A DNA stretch of 64,000 nt from Bacillota bacterium (GTDB lineage: Bacteria > Bacillota_I > Bacilli_A > Erysipelotrichales > Erysipelotrichaceae). The translations under genes and the position numbers were made by a program. Below the pieces are notes generated by a model that saw only the letters and a list, made by a program, of their open reading frames with translations, was not told the origin of the DNA and did not search any database. The DNA lies in the NCBI GenBank assembly GCA_023249475.1, contig JAHFCO010000002.1, positions 1 to 64,000 of the forward strand, given 5' to 3'. Below, in pieces: positions 1-8,973 of this stretch. Every line of letters begins with the position of its first letter. The stretch's first letter is position 1.

Positions 1-516
1 ATCCGGGCATTTCGGGAAGAAGACGCCGAAGATCTTTTCGATTACCTTAGGTTACCCGAAACCTATGTGTTTGAACCCGGTGAACCGATCACGATGGAAC
101 AGGCGAGGGAGATGGCCGTTGAGCGAAGTAAGAGCGATGTGTTCCTAGCAATAGAATCCAAAGCAAGCCACCGATTGGTCGGACACCTCTATTTCGAGAA
201 GGACGGGTTCGACGACATCGAGACCTGGCATCTCGGTTACATCCTCAACCCGAAGCATCAGAATCAAGGGTATTGTACGGAAGCCTGTCGAAGCGTGATC
301 GACCATGCCTTCCGCCACAGAAAAGCCCATCGGATCGTCGCGGAATGCAACGTCCTCAACGAAGCTTCCATCCATGTCTTGAAGAAGCTTGGTTTCCGAA
401 TCGAGGGGAAGATGATCCAGAACGTCTTTTTCCATCGCAACGAGGATGGTTCCCCGAAATGGAACGACTCTTACCTTTTTGCACTCTTGAAGAGTGATTG
501 GTTGAATAGTATTTAA
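1..516 (+). CDS. GNAT-family N-acetyltransferase, RimJ-like, 5' end cut by window
   Basis: The reading frame is open from base 1, so the start lies outside the window; the first visible residues (IRAFREEDAEDLFDYL) are typical of the beginning of the RimJ/RimL acetyltransferase fold (Acetyltransf_3). The acetyl-CoA loop is seen as GYILNPKHQNQGYCTEA, and the end carries the usual N-x-x-S-x-x-x-L-x-K-L-G-F motif (NEASIHVLKKLGF). Members acetylate protein N-termini, small amines or antibiotics; the substrate cannot be told from sequence. The frame stops at TAA 514-516. Confidence 0.85.
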   Translation: MRAFREEDAEDLFDYLRLPETYVFEPGEPITMEQAREMAVERSKSDVFLAIESKASHRLVGHLYFEKDGFDDIETWHLGYILNPKHQNQGYCTEACRSVIDHAFRHRKAHRIVAECNVLNEASIHVLKKLGFRIEGKMIQNVFFHRNEDGSPKWNDSYLFALLKSDWLNSI

Positions 517-602
517 ATGTGTTCAATCGGGCGAAAGATAATCGAAGTTAAGTGTTGTTCAAAGATATTGGCCAGGTTCGATTTCAACTTTTTCTAAAGC
601 GC

Positions 603-633
603 TTGTGTTTTTTTTTACATACGATACTATAAA
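603..633 (+). promoter_or_regulatory. putative sigma-A promoter of the lipoprotein gene
   Basis: TTGTGT (603-608) and TATAAA (628-633) are 19 bases apart, a long spacer. They lie 43 bases before the lipoprotein start, in an otherwise AT-rich stretch. Confidence 0.35.
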
Positions 634-675
634 ATAAGAAGCGAAGAAAACTCGCGAAATCAGGGGGGTAAACCG

Positions 676-1671
676 ATGAGAATCTTGAGATTAGCCATAA
701 TTTTCAGTATCATCACAATGTTGGGGGCATGTGCCCAAACCGGGGTGAAGGATGAAGTTTTACTAGCTGACGCAACGTCGAATTCAACAGTGAAAACCGT
801 GTTGGGATTTGTCGGTGAGTACAAGATCGAAGAGAAGAACCTGGAAGAAGATCAATTCAATGCGAGAGTTAGTGTTATCTTTCGTAATGCCGAACGTGAA
901 GCAATCGCAGACGTCACCCTGAAATATTCCAAAATCGACGGGAAATGGGTCTTGAAATCCAATCTGCTCGCCATTCGAAATGTTAAAGTGTTCAACGAGC
1001 CGGATCTGGTTCAATCGAAAATGCATGTGGCGGACCATCGCGAGTACTTTGGATTTCTCTTTTGCGACACGGAATGTCCGAAAGACGAACTATCGACTTT
1101 TTCAGCGACAGATGTCGAACTTGTCTCGACGGCGCATGATCTTGACATCGGGAAGTTGAACTACACGTTGAAGGAAGTTCATGAAGATGACTATTTGAGC
1201 GAGAATGTCGTTCATGAGGTCGAAGGTAACTATTCATTCTTTGACGGGTGGGCTTATACGACAAAGGAATGGACCGCGGTCACGAGTTGGAAACTAAATG
1301 GAACGTATCGGATCGAGTGGATGAAAAACGGAGTCGATAATCCTCAGGAGACGCTATACGAACCCAACGAAGTCATCGATAACATAAGAATCACAGGTGA
1401 ACTTGCGTATACTCGAAAGTCTGACAAGACCACGGATGTTCAAAATTCGCTAACGATCAATTTTATCCGTGGCGATGAGGCATATACACTTCAACCAGTC
1501 TTCGTCGACAGAGGTACCGAAGGGTATGATCTGGTGGTGAAATACGGAATGCTTGAAAACGAGGCTTTCCTGATACACTATGAATTTTGCGGATGGCCTG
1601 AAAAAGACGCTGAAATGTACGTGATTAGCGTCGACAACTCATACGGTGAGTTTACCAAAACCGGCCAATAG
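676..1671 (+). CDS. predicted lipoprotein of unknown function
   Basis: A 331-residue protein with a clear lipoprotein signal: MRILRLAIIFSIITML followed by the lipobox LGAC, so the mature protein should be lipid-anchored at Cys19 outside the cell. The rest is hydrophilic and rich in beta-type segments, with two short Cys-containing motifs (FLFCDTECP near residue 130 and FCGWPEKD near 310). I do not recognise a family. A G-rich ribosome site (GGGGGG) sits about 8 bases before the ATG. It is a single-gene unit: promoter-like sequence precedes it and a terminator follows. Confidence 0.75.
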   Translation: MRILRLAIIFSIITMLGACAQTGVKDEVLLADATSNSTVKTVLGFVGEYKIEEKNLEEDQFNARVSVIFRNAEREAIADVTLKYSKIDGKWVLKSNLLAIRNVKVFNEPDLVQSKMHVADHREYFGFLFCDTECPKDELSTFSATDVELVSTAHDLDIGKLNYTLKEVHEDDYLSENVVHEVEGNYSFFDGWAYTTKEWTAVTSWKLNGTYRIEWMKNGVDNPQETLYEPNEVIDNIRITGELAYTRKSDKTTDVQNSLTINFIRGDEAYTLQPVFVDRGTEGYDLVVKYGMLENEAFLIHYEFCGWPEKDAEMYVISVDNSYGEFTKTGQ

Positions 1672-1680
1672 TTTTTGTCC

Positions 1681-1710
1681 AAACCCGTCCTATGCGACGG
1701 GTTTTATTTT
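1681..1710 (+). terminator. Rho-independent terminator after the lipoprotein gene
   Basis: The inverted repeat AAACCCGTC / GACGGGTTT with a short TATGC-type loop is followed by TTATTTTG, ten bases after the stop codon. Confidence 0.75.
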
Positions 1711-1782
1711 GTTATGATGGAGACCCTTCTTCATGGAAGTATAGGCTATGATATAATAGAAAGGCTAAGAATGAGGAAAACC

Positions 1783-3075
1783 ATGGAACTAACACGTAAA
1801 ACCGATCCACGAACCTTCGATGCCTTCGCCACGAAACAAAACTCGATCCATTATTCGAAACTTTCGTTTTGGGGTGAATTCGAAACGACGAACGGCTACG
1901 ATGCGGAATATTGGAGTTTTAAGGAAGAACAAGACGTCGTCGCGACGCTTGTCCTGTTGAAGAAAAAGACGATCTTCGGTACGTTCTGGTATATCCCCAA
2001 CGGACCGGCGATGGATGTGTTCGACCAAGATTTGACCGACAAGGTGTTGACGTTGGTCAAGGATGAAGCGCTGAAGGACGGCGCGATGTTCGTCCGGATC
2101 GATTCAAACATCCCGCGTCGGCAACACGACAATAAAGGCGATGTGGTCGAAGGCGGCTTCAATCATGAATTCGTTACCGGATTTTACGAGAAAGCCGGAT
2201 TCAAACATACCGGATACAATTACGGATATTCGGGATATCTGTTCTCCCGTTTCACCTATGTGCTCGACCTTGAGAAGGAGTTCGATCAACTGCTCGAACA
2301 GATCGCCATGAACGTGCGCAATCTCTATAAGAAGAACCTGCGTCGGGGCGTGAGCGTCCAGGATGCGGGAAGGGATGACCTGCATTATTTAGTGAAATAT
2401 GGGAAGGAGCTGTCGGATAAACTGGAGTTCAAACCCAAGTCCCTTTCGTATTTCCAACGCTTGTACGACCTTGCGAAAGAACATGCGGTGTATCGTTTGT
2501 GCGTCGCGGATTTAAGCGTGGCGAAAGAGAACCTTCAAAGCGAACGTACCGCCTTGTACGCCAGCATCGCGAAAGTCGAAGCCAACCCCAGGAAATCCGG
2601 ATTCGTGAAAGAAGTCCGACGGCAGATCGAGGATTTGGATAAGGAAGAGAAGGATTTGGAAGTGTTGATCCAAAAGAACGGAAACAAGATCGTACTCGGT
2701 GCGGCGTTCTATCTGCTTGCGGGGGATCGCTCCTACAATATCTATACCTACACCAACAAGGATTTCCCGAGTTTCCATGCGACGATTTCGTTCCATGTGG
2801 AAACGATCAAAGCGTTTAGGGAAAAGGGAATCCGCCATTATGACTTTGTCGGGGTCTCCGGGAGTCTCGACCCCAAAGACCCGTATTTCGGTCTGCAGGA
2901 TTTCAAACGCAAATTCGGCGGAGATTTCGTCGAGAACCTTGGCGAATTCTATTTCAAGCCTAAACCGAAGCAAGCCTACCTCTATGACAGGACCATGGTT
3001 TATCGCCGAAAGGTCGAGCGGAAATCCTATTCCATTTTCGTGAAGTTGAAGAGAAAACTTCGCGCGGAGAAATAG
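1783..3075 (+). CDS. FemAB/MurM-like aminoacyltransferase (peptidoglycan bridge type)
   Basis: A 430-residue protein of the FemAB family, which adds amino acids from aminoacyl-tRNA to lipid-linked peptidoglycan precursors at the inner membrane face. Visible features are the two GNAT-like halves (FYEKAGFKHTGYNYGYSGY near 140-160; HYDFVGVSGSLDP and LQDFKRKFGG near 360-390) and, between them, a charged helical arm of about 60 residues (LQSERTALYASIAKVEANP onward) like the tRNA-binding coiled coil of FemA/FemX. The ATG at 1783 was chosen because GAGG lies 6 bases upstream and the sequence before it does not look like this family. A TATAAT at 1752-1757 may be its -10 box. It is followed by the ATP-grasp and racemase genes, which suits a cell-wall role. 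Lipid or protein aminoacylation is the alternative. Confidence 0.75.
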   Translation: MELTRKTDPRTFDAFATKQNSIHYSKLSFWGEFETTNGYDAEYWSFKEEQDVVATLVLLKKKTIFGTFWYIPNGPAMDVFDQDLTDKVLTLVKDEALKDGAMFVRIDSNIPRRQHDNKGDVVEGGFNHEFVTGFYEKAGFKHTGYNYGYSGYLFSRFTYVLDLEKEFDQLLEQIAMNVRNLYKKNLRRGVSVQDAGRDDLHYLVKYGKELSDKLEFKPKSLSYFQRLYDLAKEHAVYRLCVADLSVAKENLQSERTALYASIAKVEANPRKSGFVKEVRRQIEDLDKEEKDLEVLIQKNGNKIVLGAAFYLLAGDRSYNIYTYTNKDFPSFHATISFHVETIKAFREKGIRHYDFVGVSGSLDPKDPYFGLQDFKRKFGGDFVENLGEFYFKPKPKQAYLYDRTMVYRRKVERKSYSIFVKLKRKLRAEK

Positions 3076-3113
3076 GAAGATATGTTAAAATATCCTAAGG
3101 TTGGAGGAAGAAC

Positions 3114-4304
3114 ATGAAAAACAAAGCCGTCGTCCTAGGCGCGAACTACTATATCGGATTAAGCATCGCCCGCGGATTGGGGAAAGAGGGGATTCCCGTC
3201 GCCTTGGTCGATTACAAGCGCGAGGGGTCGTATGCGTTTGACTCCAAATACTGCAGCGAAATCCTGATCGCCCCTCACTATAAGAACGAGGAACAGGCGT
3301 TCTGCGATTTTTTGGTCGACTATGCGAAGAAACAAGAAGCCAAGCCGGTGCTTTTTCCTTGCGCCGACCCGTACGTCGAATTCATCGACAAGCATTTCCA
3401 TGAACTGAAGGAAGTGTACTTGTTCAACCAGGAGACCGAACACTTGACCGTGGATGCGATGGATAAATCGAAACTCACCGAGATGGCATTGAAACACGGG
3501 GTGAAACTCCCTCGCTCCATCGCGATCGAGGATCCGGACTTGCTGAAGAAGGTCGATGAAATCGGGTATCCGGTCATCGTGAAACCGGCGGACTCGTCCG
3601 CCTTCGTCTCGACTTTCCGCATCAAGATGTTTAAGGTCGAAAACGAAAAAGAACTGCTTGAAAAAATCGCAGCCTGTAAAGCGAAGAACCTGGTGGTTTT
3701 CGTCCAACAGATCATCCCGGGCTTCGACGACCATATGTACACCTACGACATGTATATCGACCAAAAAGGGCAAGTCACCCACTGGACGACGTGTCAGAAA
3801 CAACGTCAATACCCCATCAATTTCGGGGCGTCCGTCTTCACGAAACAACGCTGGATCCCCGAATTGCATGCAATCGGCGCACCGTTCTTCCAAGCGATTC
3901 AGTGGCGCGGGTTCGCCGAGATCGAATTCAAGAAACATGCGGTCACCGGGGAGTATTACCTCATCGAAATCAACGTACGGACCACCAACTTCAATGCGAT
4001 GCTGGATCACATCGGACTGAATTTCCCGCTGATCGCCTATCGCGAACTGACCGGAAATCCGATGCCGCCCAAAGCGATCGAAACCGATACGAACGTTCAC
4101 TTCTGGTATGCTTACGAGGACTTACTGGCCATACGCAACTACATTCAGACCAAACAGCTTCGACTCGGGGATGTGGTCGCTTCGTTTCGCGTACCGAAAG
4201 TCGAAGCGGTTTACCAAAGAGGGGACACGAAACCTTTCCATAGCTTCATGAAAATGATCGTCAGGAAAATGTGGGCTTCCGTGAAAAGGAAGTGGAAACG
4301 ATGA
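3114..4304 (+). CDS. ATP-grasp ligase, D-aspartate ligase-like
   Basis: A 396-residue ATP-grasp carboxylate-amine ligase. The N-terminal Rossmann-like part (AVVLGANYYIGLSIARGL) precedes the ATP-grasp core (GYPVIVKPADSS near 157-167; IIPGFDDHMYTYDMYID near 200-216; EIEFKKHAVTG with EINVRT near 270-290 supplying metal ligands). The arrangement, including PGxDxxM and the VKPADS motif, resembles the Enterococcus D-aspartate ligase that puts D-Asp on the peptidoglycan lysine. The next gene is an aspartate-type racemase overlapping it by four bases (ATGA), as expected if that enzyme supplies D-Asp. The start has GGAGG eight bases upstream. A generic carbamoyl-phosphate-synthase-like ligase with another substrate remains possible. 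Confidence 0.7.
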   Translation: MKNKAVVLGANYYIGLSIARGLGKEGIPVALVDYKREGSYAFDSKYCSEILIAPHYKNEEQAFCDFLVDYAKKQEAKPVLFPCADPYVEFIDKHFHELKEVYLFNQETEHLTVDAMDKSKLTEMALKHGVKLPRSIAIEDPDLLKKVDEIGYPVIVKPADSSAFVSTFRIKMFKVENEKELLEKIAACKAKNLVVFVQQIIPGFDDHMYTYDMYIDQKGQVTHWTTCQKQRQYPINFGASVFTKQRWIPELHAIGAPFFQAIQWRGFAEIEFKKHAVTGEYYLIEINVRTTNFNAMLDHIGLNFPLIAYRELTGNPMPPKAIETDTNVHFWYAYEDLLAIRNYIQTKQLRLGDVVASFRVPKVEAVYQRGDTKPFHSFMKMIVRKMWASVKRKWKR

Positions 4305-4996
4305 ACGACAAGAAAATCGGCATCATCGGGGGGATGGGACCGGAAGCCACGGCCTACTACTATACCCAGATGATCAAACTCACCGGTGCACACAAAGACC
4401 AGGATCATTTTCGCGTCTACATCGACAGTAATGCGAAAGTCCCCGACCGCACCGCCGCGATTTTAGGGAAAGGACCCAGTCCCGTCCCCTATATCCTGGA
4501 ATCGATCGCATGGATGAATCGCGAAGGCATCGACGAGGCGTTCATCCCTTGCTTCACTTCGCACTACTTCTTCCAGGAATACGTCGACCATGCGGAATTC
4601 ACGCTGCATAACGCCTTCACGGTATGCAACACCTATCTTAGGGAGCATTTGCCCGAAGTGAAGAAAGTCGGGGTGCTCGCGACCACGGGGACGCGAAGCA
4701 CCCGGATCTTCGACCGGTATCTGAGCGAAGTGGAAGTAATCTATCCAAGTGTCGAAGATCAAGAAGACAAAGTCATGAAGGCCATCTACGATCCAGAAAT
4801 CGGGATCAAGGGCGGACGAACCGAAGGGGAATGCATCGACCTTCTGATCGAAGCCGCCAACGGATTGATCGCGCAAGGCGCCACATGCATTATCGCGGGA
4901 TGCACGGAAATCGGATTGGTTTTGCGGCCTCACCATTGCGCCGTCCCCTTGATCGACCCCATGCTTCTCACCGTCCAAGAAATCATCAAGCCATGA
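4301..4996 (+). CDS. aspartate/glutamate racemase family protein (probable aspartate racemase)
   Basis: A 231-residue PLP-independent amino acid racemase. The N-terminus KIGIIGGMGPEAT is the signature of the aspartate racemase branch rather than MurI. Both catalytic cysteines are present: the first in FIPCFTSHYF (usually PCNTAH), the second in IIAGCTEIGL. It would interconvert L- and D-aspartate in the cytoplasm. The ATG at 4301 overlaps the stop of the ATP-grasp gene (ATGA), with AAAGGA upstream, so translation is probably coupled. The pairing suggests D-Asp delivery for peptidoglycan bridges. The FTSH variant around Cys1 leaves substrate choice open. Confidence 0.82.
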   Translation: MNDKKIGIIGGMGPEATAYYYTQMIKLTGAHKDQDHFRVYIDSNAKVPDRTAAILGKGPSPVPYILESIAWMNREGIDEAFIPCFTSHYFFQEYVDHAEFTLHNAFTVCNTYLREHLPEVKKVGVLATTGTRSTRIFDRYLSEVEVIYPSVEDQEDKVMKAIYDPEIGIKGGRTEGECIDLLIEAANGLIAQGATCIIAGCTEIGLVLRPHHCAVPLIDPMLLTVQEIIKP

Positions 4997-5020
4997 TCCA
5001 CGTTTTAGCGTGGATTTTTT
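4996..5020 (+). terminator. Rho-independent terminator after the racemase
   Basis: ATCCACG / CGTGGAT stem with a TTTTAG loop and a six-T tail, directly after the stop. Confidence 0.8.
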
Positions 5021-5034
5021 AATGGAGGTTTACC

Positions 5035-5862
5035 ATGAACGAAGTACTCTTTCACTATCTGAAGACCAAACCCGAACCCTATGAAAGCGGGGAGAAGCTC
5101 TTTTGGGATGACGACCACATCTCGCAAGGGATGCTGGAGGCGCACCTGGATCAGGAGTTCGAAGGCGCGACACGGAATTTCGTGTTTGTTTTCCGCTCCG
5201 TCAAATGGATCGCAAGTCTCCAACACCAAACGGAACCGAAACTGATCGATTTGGGATGCGGACCTGGGATCTACGCCCAACAATTCCATCTCAACGGATT
5301 CAAGGTGACGGGGATCGACTTCTCGCGAAGATCGATCCAGTACGCCAAGGACGAAGCGCAGCGATTGGGGTTTCAGATCGAATACCGATACATGAACTAC
5401 CTGTCCTTGGATTATGAAGAGGAGTTCGACGTGGCGACCCTGATTTATTGCGACTACGGCGTGTTACCGCCGAATGACCGAAGAGAGTTATTGAAGCGGA
5501 TCAGAAAAGCACTCAAACCCGGCGGGATGTTCATCTTCGATGCGTTCACCCCGGTCAATTACGCGAACTTCAAAGAAGAGAGAAAAACCGCCTATCGCGA
5601 CGAAGGGTTCTGGACCGCCAGCCCGCATGTGTTGATCCAGTCGAATGTCCGCTATGAAAGCGATACGTTCCTGGAACAATACCTTGTCCTCACCGAACAT
5701 GACATCAAACGCTACAACATCTGGAACCAGGCGTTTACCCAAGAAAGCCTCGCCCAAGAACTGATCGATGCGGGGTTTAGGGAGTTGGACGTGTATGCGA
5801 ACGTCGCGGGGGATGACTTCACACCCCAAAGCGATACGATCTGTTTTGTAGCCCATAAATAA
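5035..5862 (+). CDS. class I SAM-dependent methyltransferase
   Basis: A 275-residue methyltransferase of the Methyltransf_11/25 type. The SAM-binding motif I is LIDLGCGPGIYA (near 72-83), followed by an acidic motif II (VTGIDFSRRSI) and the post-motif LKPGGMFIFDAF near 160. An N-terminal stretch of about 60 residues precedes the Rossmann core. GGAGG lies 8 bases before the ATG. It stands alone between two terminators. The methyl acceptor cannot be inferred. Confidence 0.85.
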   Translation: MNEVLFHYLKTKPEPYESGEKLFWDDDHISQGMLEAHLDQEFEGATRNFVFVFRSVKWIASLQHQTEPKLIDLGCGPGIYAQQFHLNGFKVTGIDFSRRSIQYAKDEAQRLGFQIEYRYMNYLSLDYEEEFDVATLIYCDYGVLPPNDRRELLKRIRKALKPGGMFIFDAFTPVNYANFKEERKTAYRDEGFWTASPHVLIQSNVRYESDTFLEQYLVLTEHDIKRYNIWNQAFTQESLAQELIDAGFRELDVYANVAGDDFTPQSDTICFVAHK

Positions 5863-5864
5863 AA

Positions 5865-5894
5865 ACAAGCGCCGATTCGTCGGCGCTTGTCTGT
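5865..5894. terminator. bidirectional terminator between convergent genes
   Basis: ACAAGCGCCGA / TCGGCGCTTGT is a perfect 11-bp stem with a short loop, lying between the methyltransferase (plus) and nrdJ (minus) stops. Confidence 0.8.
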
Positions 5895-5903
5895 TTCTTG
5901 ATC

Positions 5904-8420
5904 TTATAATCCGCATTTCAACTGCGCGTTGCAGTTGGTGCAGGTGTTGCATCCGCCGATTTCTTCGACCACGCCCTCAAGGCAGATCGGACAGATATCG
6001 CCGACTTCGACACCGATGTTGCGGTCGATGCGATCGGCACGCATGTCGGTCTTCTTTTCTTCCGCCTGAGTTTCCTTCACGTTGACCCCGAAATCCCTGA
6101 CCAGGTCCATCTGGGCCCAGTTGGTATCGTCGTCGTTGGTCAGCGAGAGCACTTGGCTATCGCGGCTTCCATCCACATAGACCGTTCCACCTTTGGCTCC
6201 GCCATGGTAGAGACGTTCGTAGATTTTCTGAACCTGACGGACGCTGAATCCGCGCGGTGCGTTGACGGTCTTGGAGATCGAGGAATCGATCCACCGTTGG
6301 ATCGCACATTGTGTATCCGCATGTTCTTCCGGCGCCAATTCCATCGCACTGACGAAATAGTCGGGAAGGCTTTGACGGGTGGCTTCCGGATGGTAGGCCA
6401 ACCAATCTTCGACGATCTGCGCGTTGACTTCGATGAACTTGCCCAACCGTCCGCTGCGGAAGTAGGAGAAGGAGAAATACGGTTCAAGACCGGTGGAAAC
6501 GCCGACCATGGTTCCGGTGGAGCCGGTGGGGGCGATAGTCAACAAGTGCGAGTTACGGATCCCGTGCTTCAGGACTTCCTGACGGACATCCTCGCTCATC
6601 GTCTTCATGTATCCGCTGTTGATGAACGCTTCGCGTGAACTGAGGAAGGGGAAGGATCCCTTCTCTTTCGCCAATTCGACGGATGCGCCATACGCGCTCT
6701 CGGCGATCGTCTTAAAGACTTGGTCGATCGCCTGGATGGAATCTTTGGAACCGTAACGCTTCCCTGCCCAGATCAGCAGGTCGTGCAGACCCATGACGCC
6801 CAATCCGACACGACGTTCACCCAAGGCTTGGTGACGGTTCGCCTCAAGGAAATAGGGGGTATCGTCGATGACGTTGTCCTGCATGCGCACGGTCAGCTTC
6901 ACGGATTCGGCCAATTCATCAAACAGGATTTCACCCGTCTTGCGATTTACGAAGTTCGCCAGGTTGATGGCGGCCAGGTTGCAGACCGAATACGGGGCCA
7001 AGGGTTGTTCGCCGCAAGGATTGGTGGCGACCACCTTCTGGCCATACGCTTTCGCATTGGTCATGTCGTTGGCGTTATCGATGAAGAAGATGCCCGGTTC
7101 CGCGGAATAGGTCGCACAGAAGCAAACCAAATCCCACAATTCCCGTGCCTGGATCGTACGGTACGTCTTCACTGGATAACCCAGTTCTTCCCATTCGCGA
7201 ACATCGCCGACTTCATGCCAGCGTTGGTCGTAGGCTTCTTTTTGTTGGGGGGTATAATGTTCAAGATCCGGGAAACGAAGCGCGAAGGGCAGATCTTTCT
7301 CCACCGCATCCATGAATTCCTTCGTCAAGGTGACGGAAATGTTCGCCCCCGACAGGAACTCGGGGGATTGGACTTCAAGCGTCCCGCCGTTCAGCAACAT
7401 CTCCCTTGCGTATTCCGCGATATGCGCCGGCGTCGACTTGTTCTCCACCAACGCTTCATACATTTCTTTCTCGACGCGGTTGAGAGGATTGAACCTCAAC
7501 TTCTTCGCCGCCTCGTCTTTGATCTGTTGATCTTTCGAATTCTCGGTCAACCACTTCAATACCCGCGGGTTCTGCATCTTCGAGATGATGAACTCGATGA
7601 TGTCCGGATGCCAGTCCGCCAACATGATCATCTGCGCACCACGACGGCTTCCGCCCTGTTCGACCAGATGCGTCAGATTCGCGATGTCGTTGAGCCAACT
7701 GACCGCCCCGGAGGATTTCCCGCCGACACCTTTGGCCGGCGCCGATTTCGGACGCAAGGTCGAACCGTTGGTCCCGACACCGCCGCCTCTGGACATGATC
7801 TCCATGACCTCTTTGCGATGGTTCGCAATCCCGCCGCGCGAATCATGGACGAACGGCATGACGAAACAATTGAAGTACGTGACTTCCGTTCCGCTCCCCG
7901 CGCCATACAAGACACGCCCCGCAGGGATGACATTCATCTTCGATAATTGACGGTAGAACAGCTCACCGTATTTTTCCTTCAGTTCATCGTCTTTTTCCGT
8001 ATTCGCCAACGCTTTGCCGACCCGCTTCGCGATCTGTTCATAGAAGATCTCCATCGGCTTATCCACGTTTTTGAAACTCCGCGTAATCAATCCGGTCGCG
8101 GCTTCGGTCTCGTCTTCAAGCGACGCACGCCATTCTTCTTCCAATTCGATCCGTACGGTTTCCTTCTGACGGTCGATCTCCACGACGACCCCGATGCCTC
8201 TGGCAGGAAACTTCGGATCATCCTTCACGATCGTAACGACGACATCCCCCACACCCAAGGTCTTTAGACCGCGGTCCTTCTGCGCATACCGATCCAACAT
8301 GACCAGACGCGAAACACCGCTATGGATGAGTTGAAAATCCGCTTCGATCGGAACCAAGTGGGGGAAATGACGGGTTATGTCAGCGTTCAGTTTTTCGATG
8401 GTGACTTTTGTATAACTCAT
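5904..8420 (-). CDS. nrdJ: class II (adenosylcobalamin-dependent) ribonucleotide reductase
   Basis: An 838-residue NrdJ that reduces ribonucleotides to deoxyribonucleotides using a radical from adenosylcobalamin, with no oxygen needed. Visible landmarks: CFVMPF with the first redox Cys, NPCGEQPL (active-site Cys and Glu), the glycine-rich RGGGVGTNGS loop, and a C-terminal Cys cluster CPICLEGV...CNTCTNCNAQ, the usual redox/zinc tail. The ATG at 8420 was preferred because AGAGGAA lies about 9 bases before it; an upstream ATG six bases earlier is too close. It is last in the cobalamin operon, 76 bases after the adenosyltransferase gene, and a weak promoter may sit in that gap. No class I or III reductase is in the window. 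Confidence 0.95.
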   Translation of the reverse strand: MSYTKVTIEKLNADITRHFPHLVPIEADFQLIHSGVSRLVMLDRYAQKDRGLKTLGVGDVVVTIVKDDPKFPARGIGVVVEIDRQKETVRIELEEEWRASLEDETEAATGLITRSFKNVDKPMEIFYEQIAKRVGKALANTEKDDELKEKYGELFYRQLSKMNVIPAGRVLYGAGSGTEVTYFNCFVMPFVHDSRGGIANHRKEVMEIMSRGGGVGTNGSTLRPKSAPAKGVGGKSSGAVSWLNDIANLTHLVEQGGSRRGAQMIMLADWHPDIIEFIISKMQNPRVLKWLTENSKDQQIKDEAAKKLRFNPLNRVEKEMYEALVENKSTPAHIAEYAREMLLNGGTLEVQSPEFLSGANISVTLTKEFMDAVEKDLPFALRFPDLEHYTPQQKEAYDQRWHEVGDVREWEELGYPVKTYRTIQARELWDLVCFCATYSAEPGIFFIDNANDMTNAKAYGQKVVATNPCGEQPLAPYSVCNLAAINLANFVNRKTGEILFDELAESVKLTVRMQDNVIDDTPYFLEANRHQALGERRVGLGVMGLHDLLIWAGKRYGSKDSIQAIDQVFKTIAESAYGASVELAKEKGSFPFLSSREAFINSGYMKTMSEDVRQEVLKHGIRNSHLLTIAPTGSTGTMVGVSTGLEPYFSFSYFRSGRLGKFIEVNAQIVEDWLAYHPEATRQSLPDYFVSAMELAPEEHADTQCAIQRWIDSSISKTVNAPRGFSVRQVQKIYERLYHGGAKGGTVYVDGSRDSQVLSLTNDDDTNWAQMDLVRDFGVNVKETQAEEKKTDMRADRIDRNIGVEVGDICPICLEGVVEEIGGCNTCTNCNAQLKCGL

Positions 8421-8455
8421 GGTCATTTTCCTCTTCTCTCTTCGGGTTACTTCTA

Positions 8456-8482
8456 ATTCTAACATAAGAAAGTGGAATACAA
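8456..8482 (-). promoter_or_regulatory. weak candidate internal promoter before nrdJ
   Basis: On the minus strand TTGTAT (8482-8477) and TAGAAT (8461-8456) are separated by 15 bases, shorter than ideal. It would let nrdJ be transcribed independently of the riboswitch. Confidence 0.25.
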
Positions 8483-8496
8483 TTCTGAAAATGCAT

Positions 8497-8973
8497 TCAT
8501 TTCATCGGGAATTCCATCCGCGTAAACACATAGTCTGAGAGGCGATTCAAGTAAACGCTTAACCCGACCGGCAGTTCCTGCGTCTTGCCCAAGCGTACGA
8601 CCTGGCGTTCCGCCCGGCGTACGATCGCGCGCAGCCAATGCAGGCGGGCGTTCCTGACATCGTCGAACGGATACACGAAACCTTTGAAAACGTCCTGGCA
8701 TCGCGCGATTTCGCTTTCAAGATATTCGATCCGTTTCAAGCCGTCGAAGCCCTTGATTTCAAATCCCGCAAGCAGAGAACAAAAACGGACCAAATCGAAC
8801 GTGAGGGTTTCCCACGTCGAACGATCCAGTTGATTTTCAGATTGCACAAGGATGATCGAACTTTGAAGTTCGTCCAATACACCCAAGGTTTCAATGAGTA
8901 AACTATCCTTTTCCACCCGCTTACCGGATACCCCCGTTGTCCCGTGGTCCCCGGTTTTCGTCATGACGCCCAT
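8497..8973 (-). CDS. ATP:cob(I)alamin adenosyltransferase, PduO type
   Basis: A 158-residue PduO-family enzyme that adenosylates cob(I)alamin to adenosylcobalamin, the cofactor of the NrdJ encoded next. The signature TKTGDHGTTG at residues 5-14 binds ATP, and RRAERQVV and LNRLSDYVFTR near the end are the conserved helices of the family. Length is a little below the usual 180 or so. GGGAGGG lies 5-6 bases before the ATG at 8973; the gene start overlaps the 3' end of the ECF S-component gene by 53 bases in another frame. Confidence 0.9.
   Translation of the reverse strand: MGVMTKTGDHGTTGVSGKRVEKDSLLIETLGVLDELQSSIILVQSENQLDRSTWETLTFDLVRFCSLLAGFEIKGFDGLKRIEYLESEIARCQDVFKGFVYPFDDVRNARLHWLRAIVRRAERQVVRLGKTQELPVGLSVYLNRLSDYVFTRMEFPMK

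Noticed and set aside
590-608. AAAGCGCTT palindrome before the lipoprotein as a cre site
   Set aside because: Several mismatches to the cre consensus in both outer arms.
3159-4100. 313-codon frame antisense to the ATP-grasp gene
   Set aside because: Antisense shadow without ribosome site or family features.
6720-7946. 408-codon open frame on the plus strand opposite nrdJ
   Set aside because: Antisense shadow of a strongly conserved gene; no ribosome site, and the protein resembles nothing known. High GC and codon bias leave antisense frames open.
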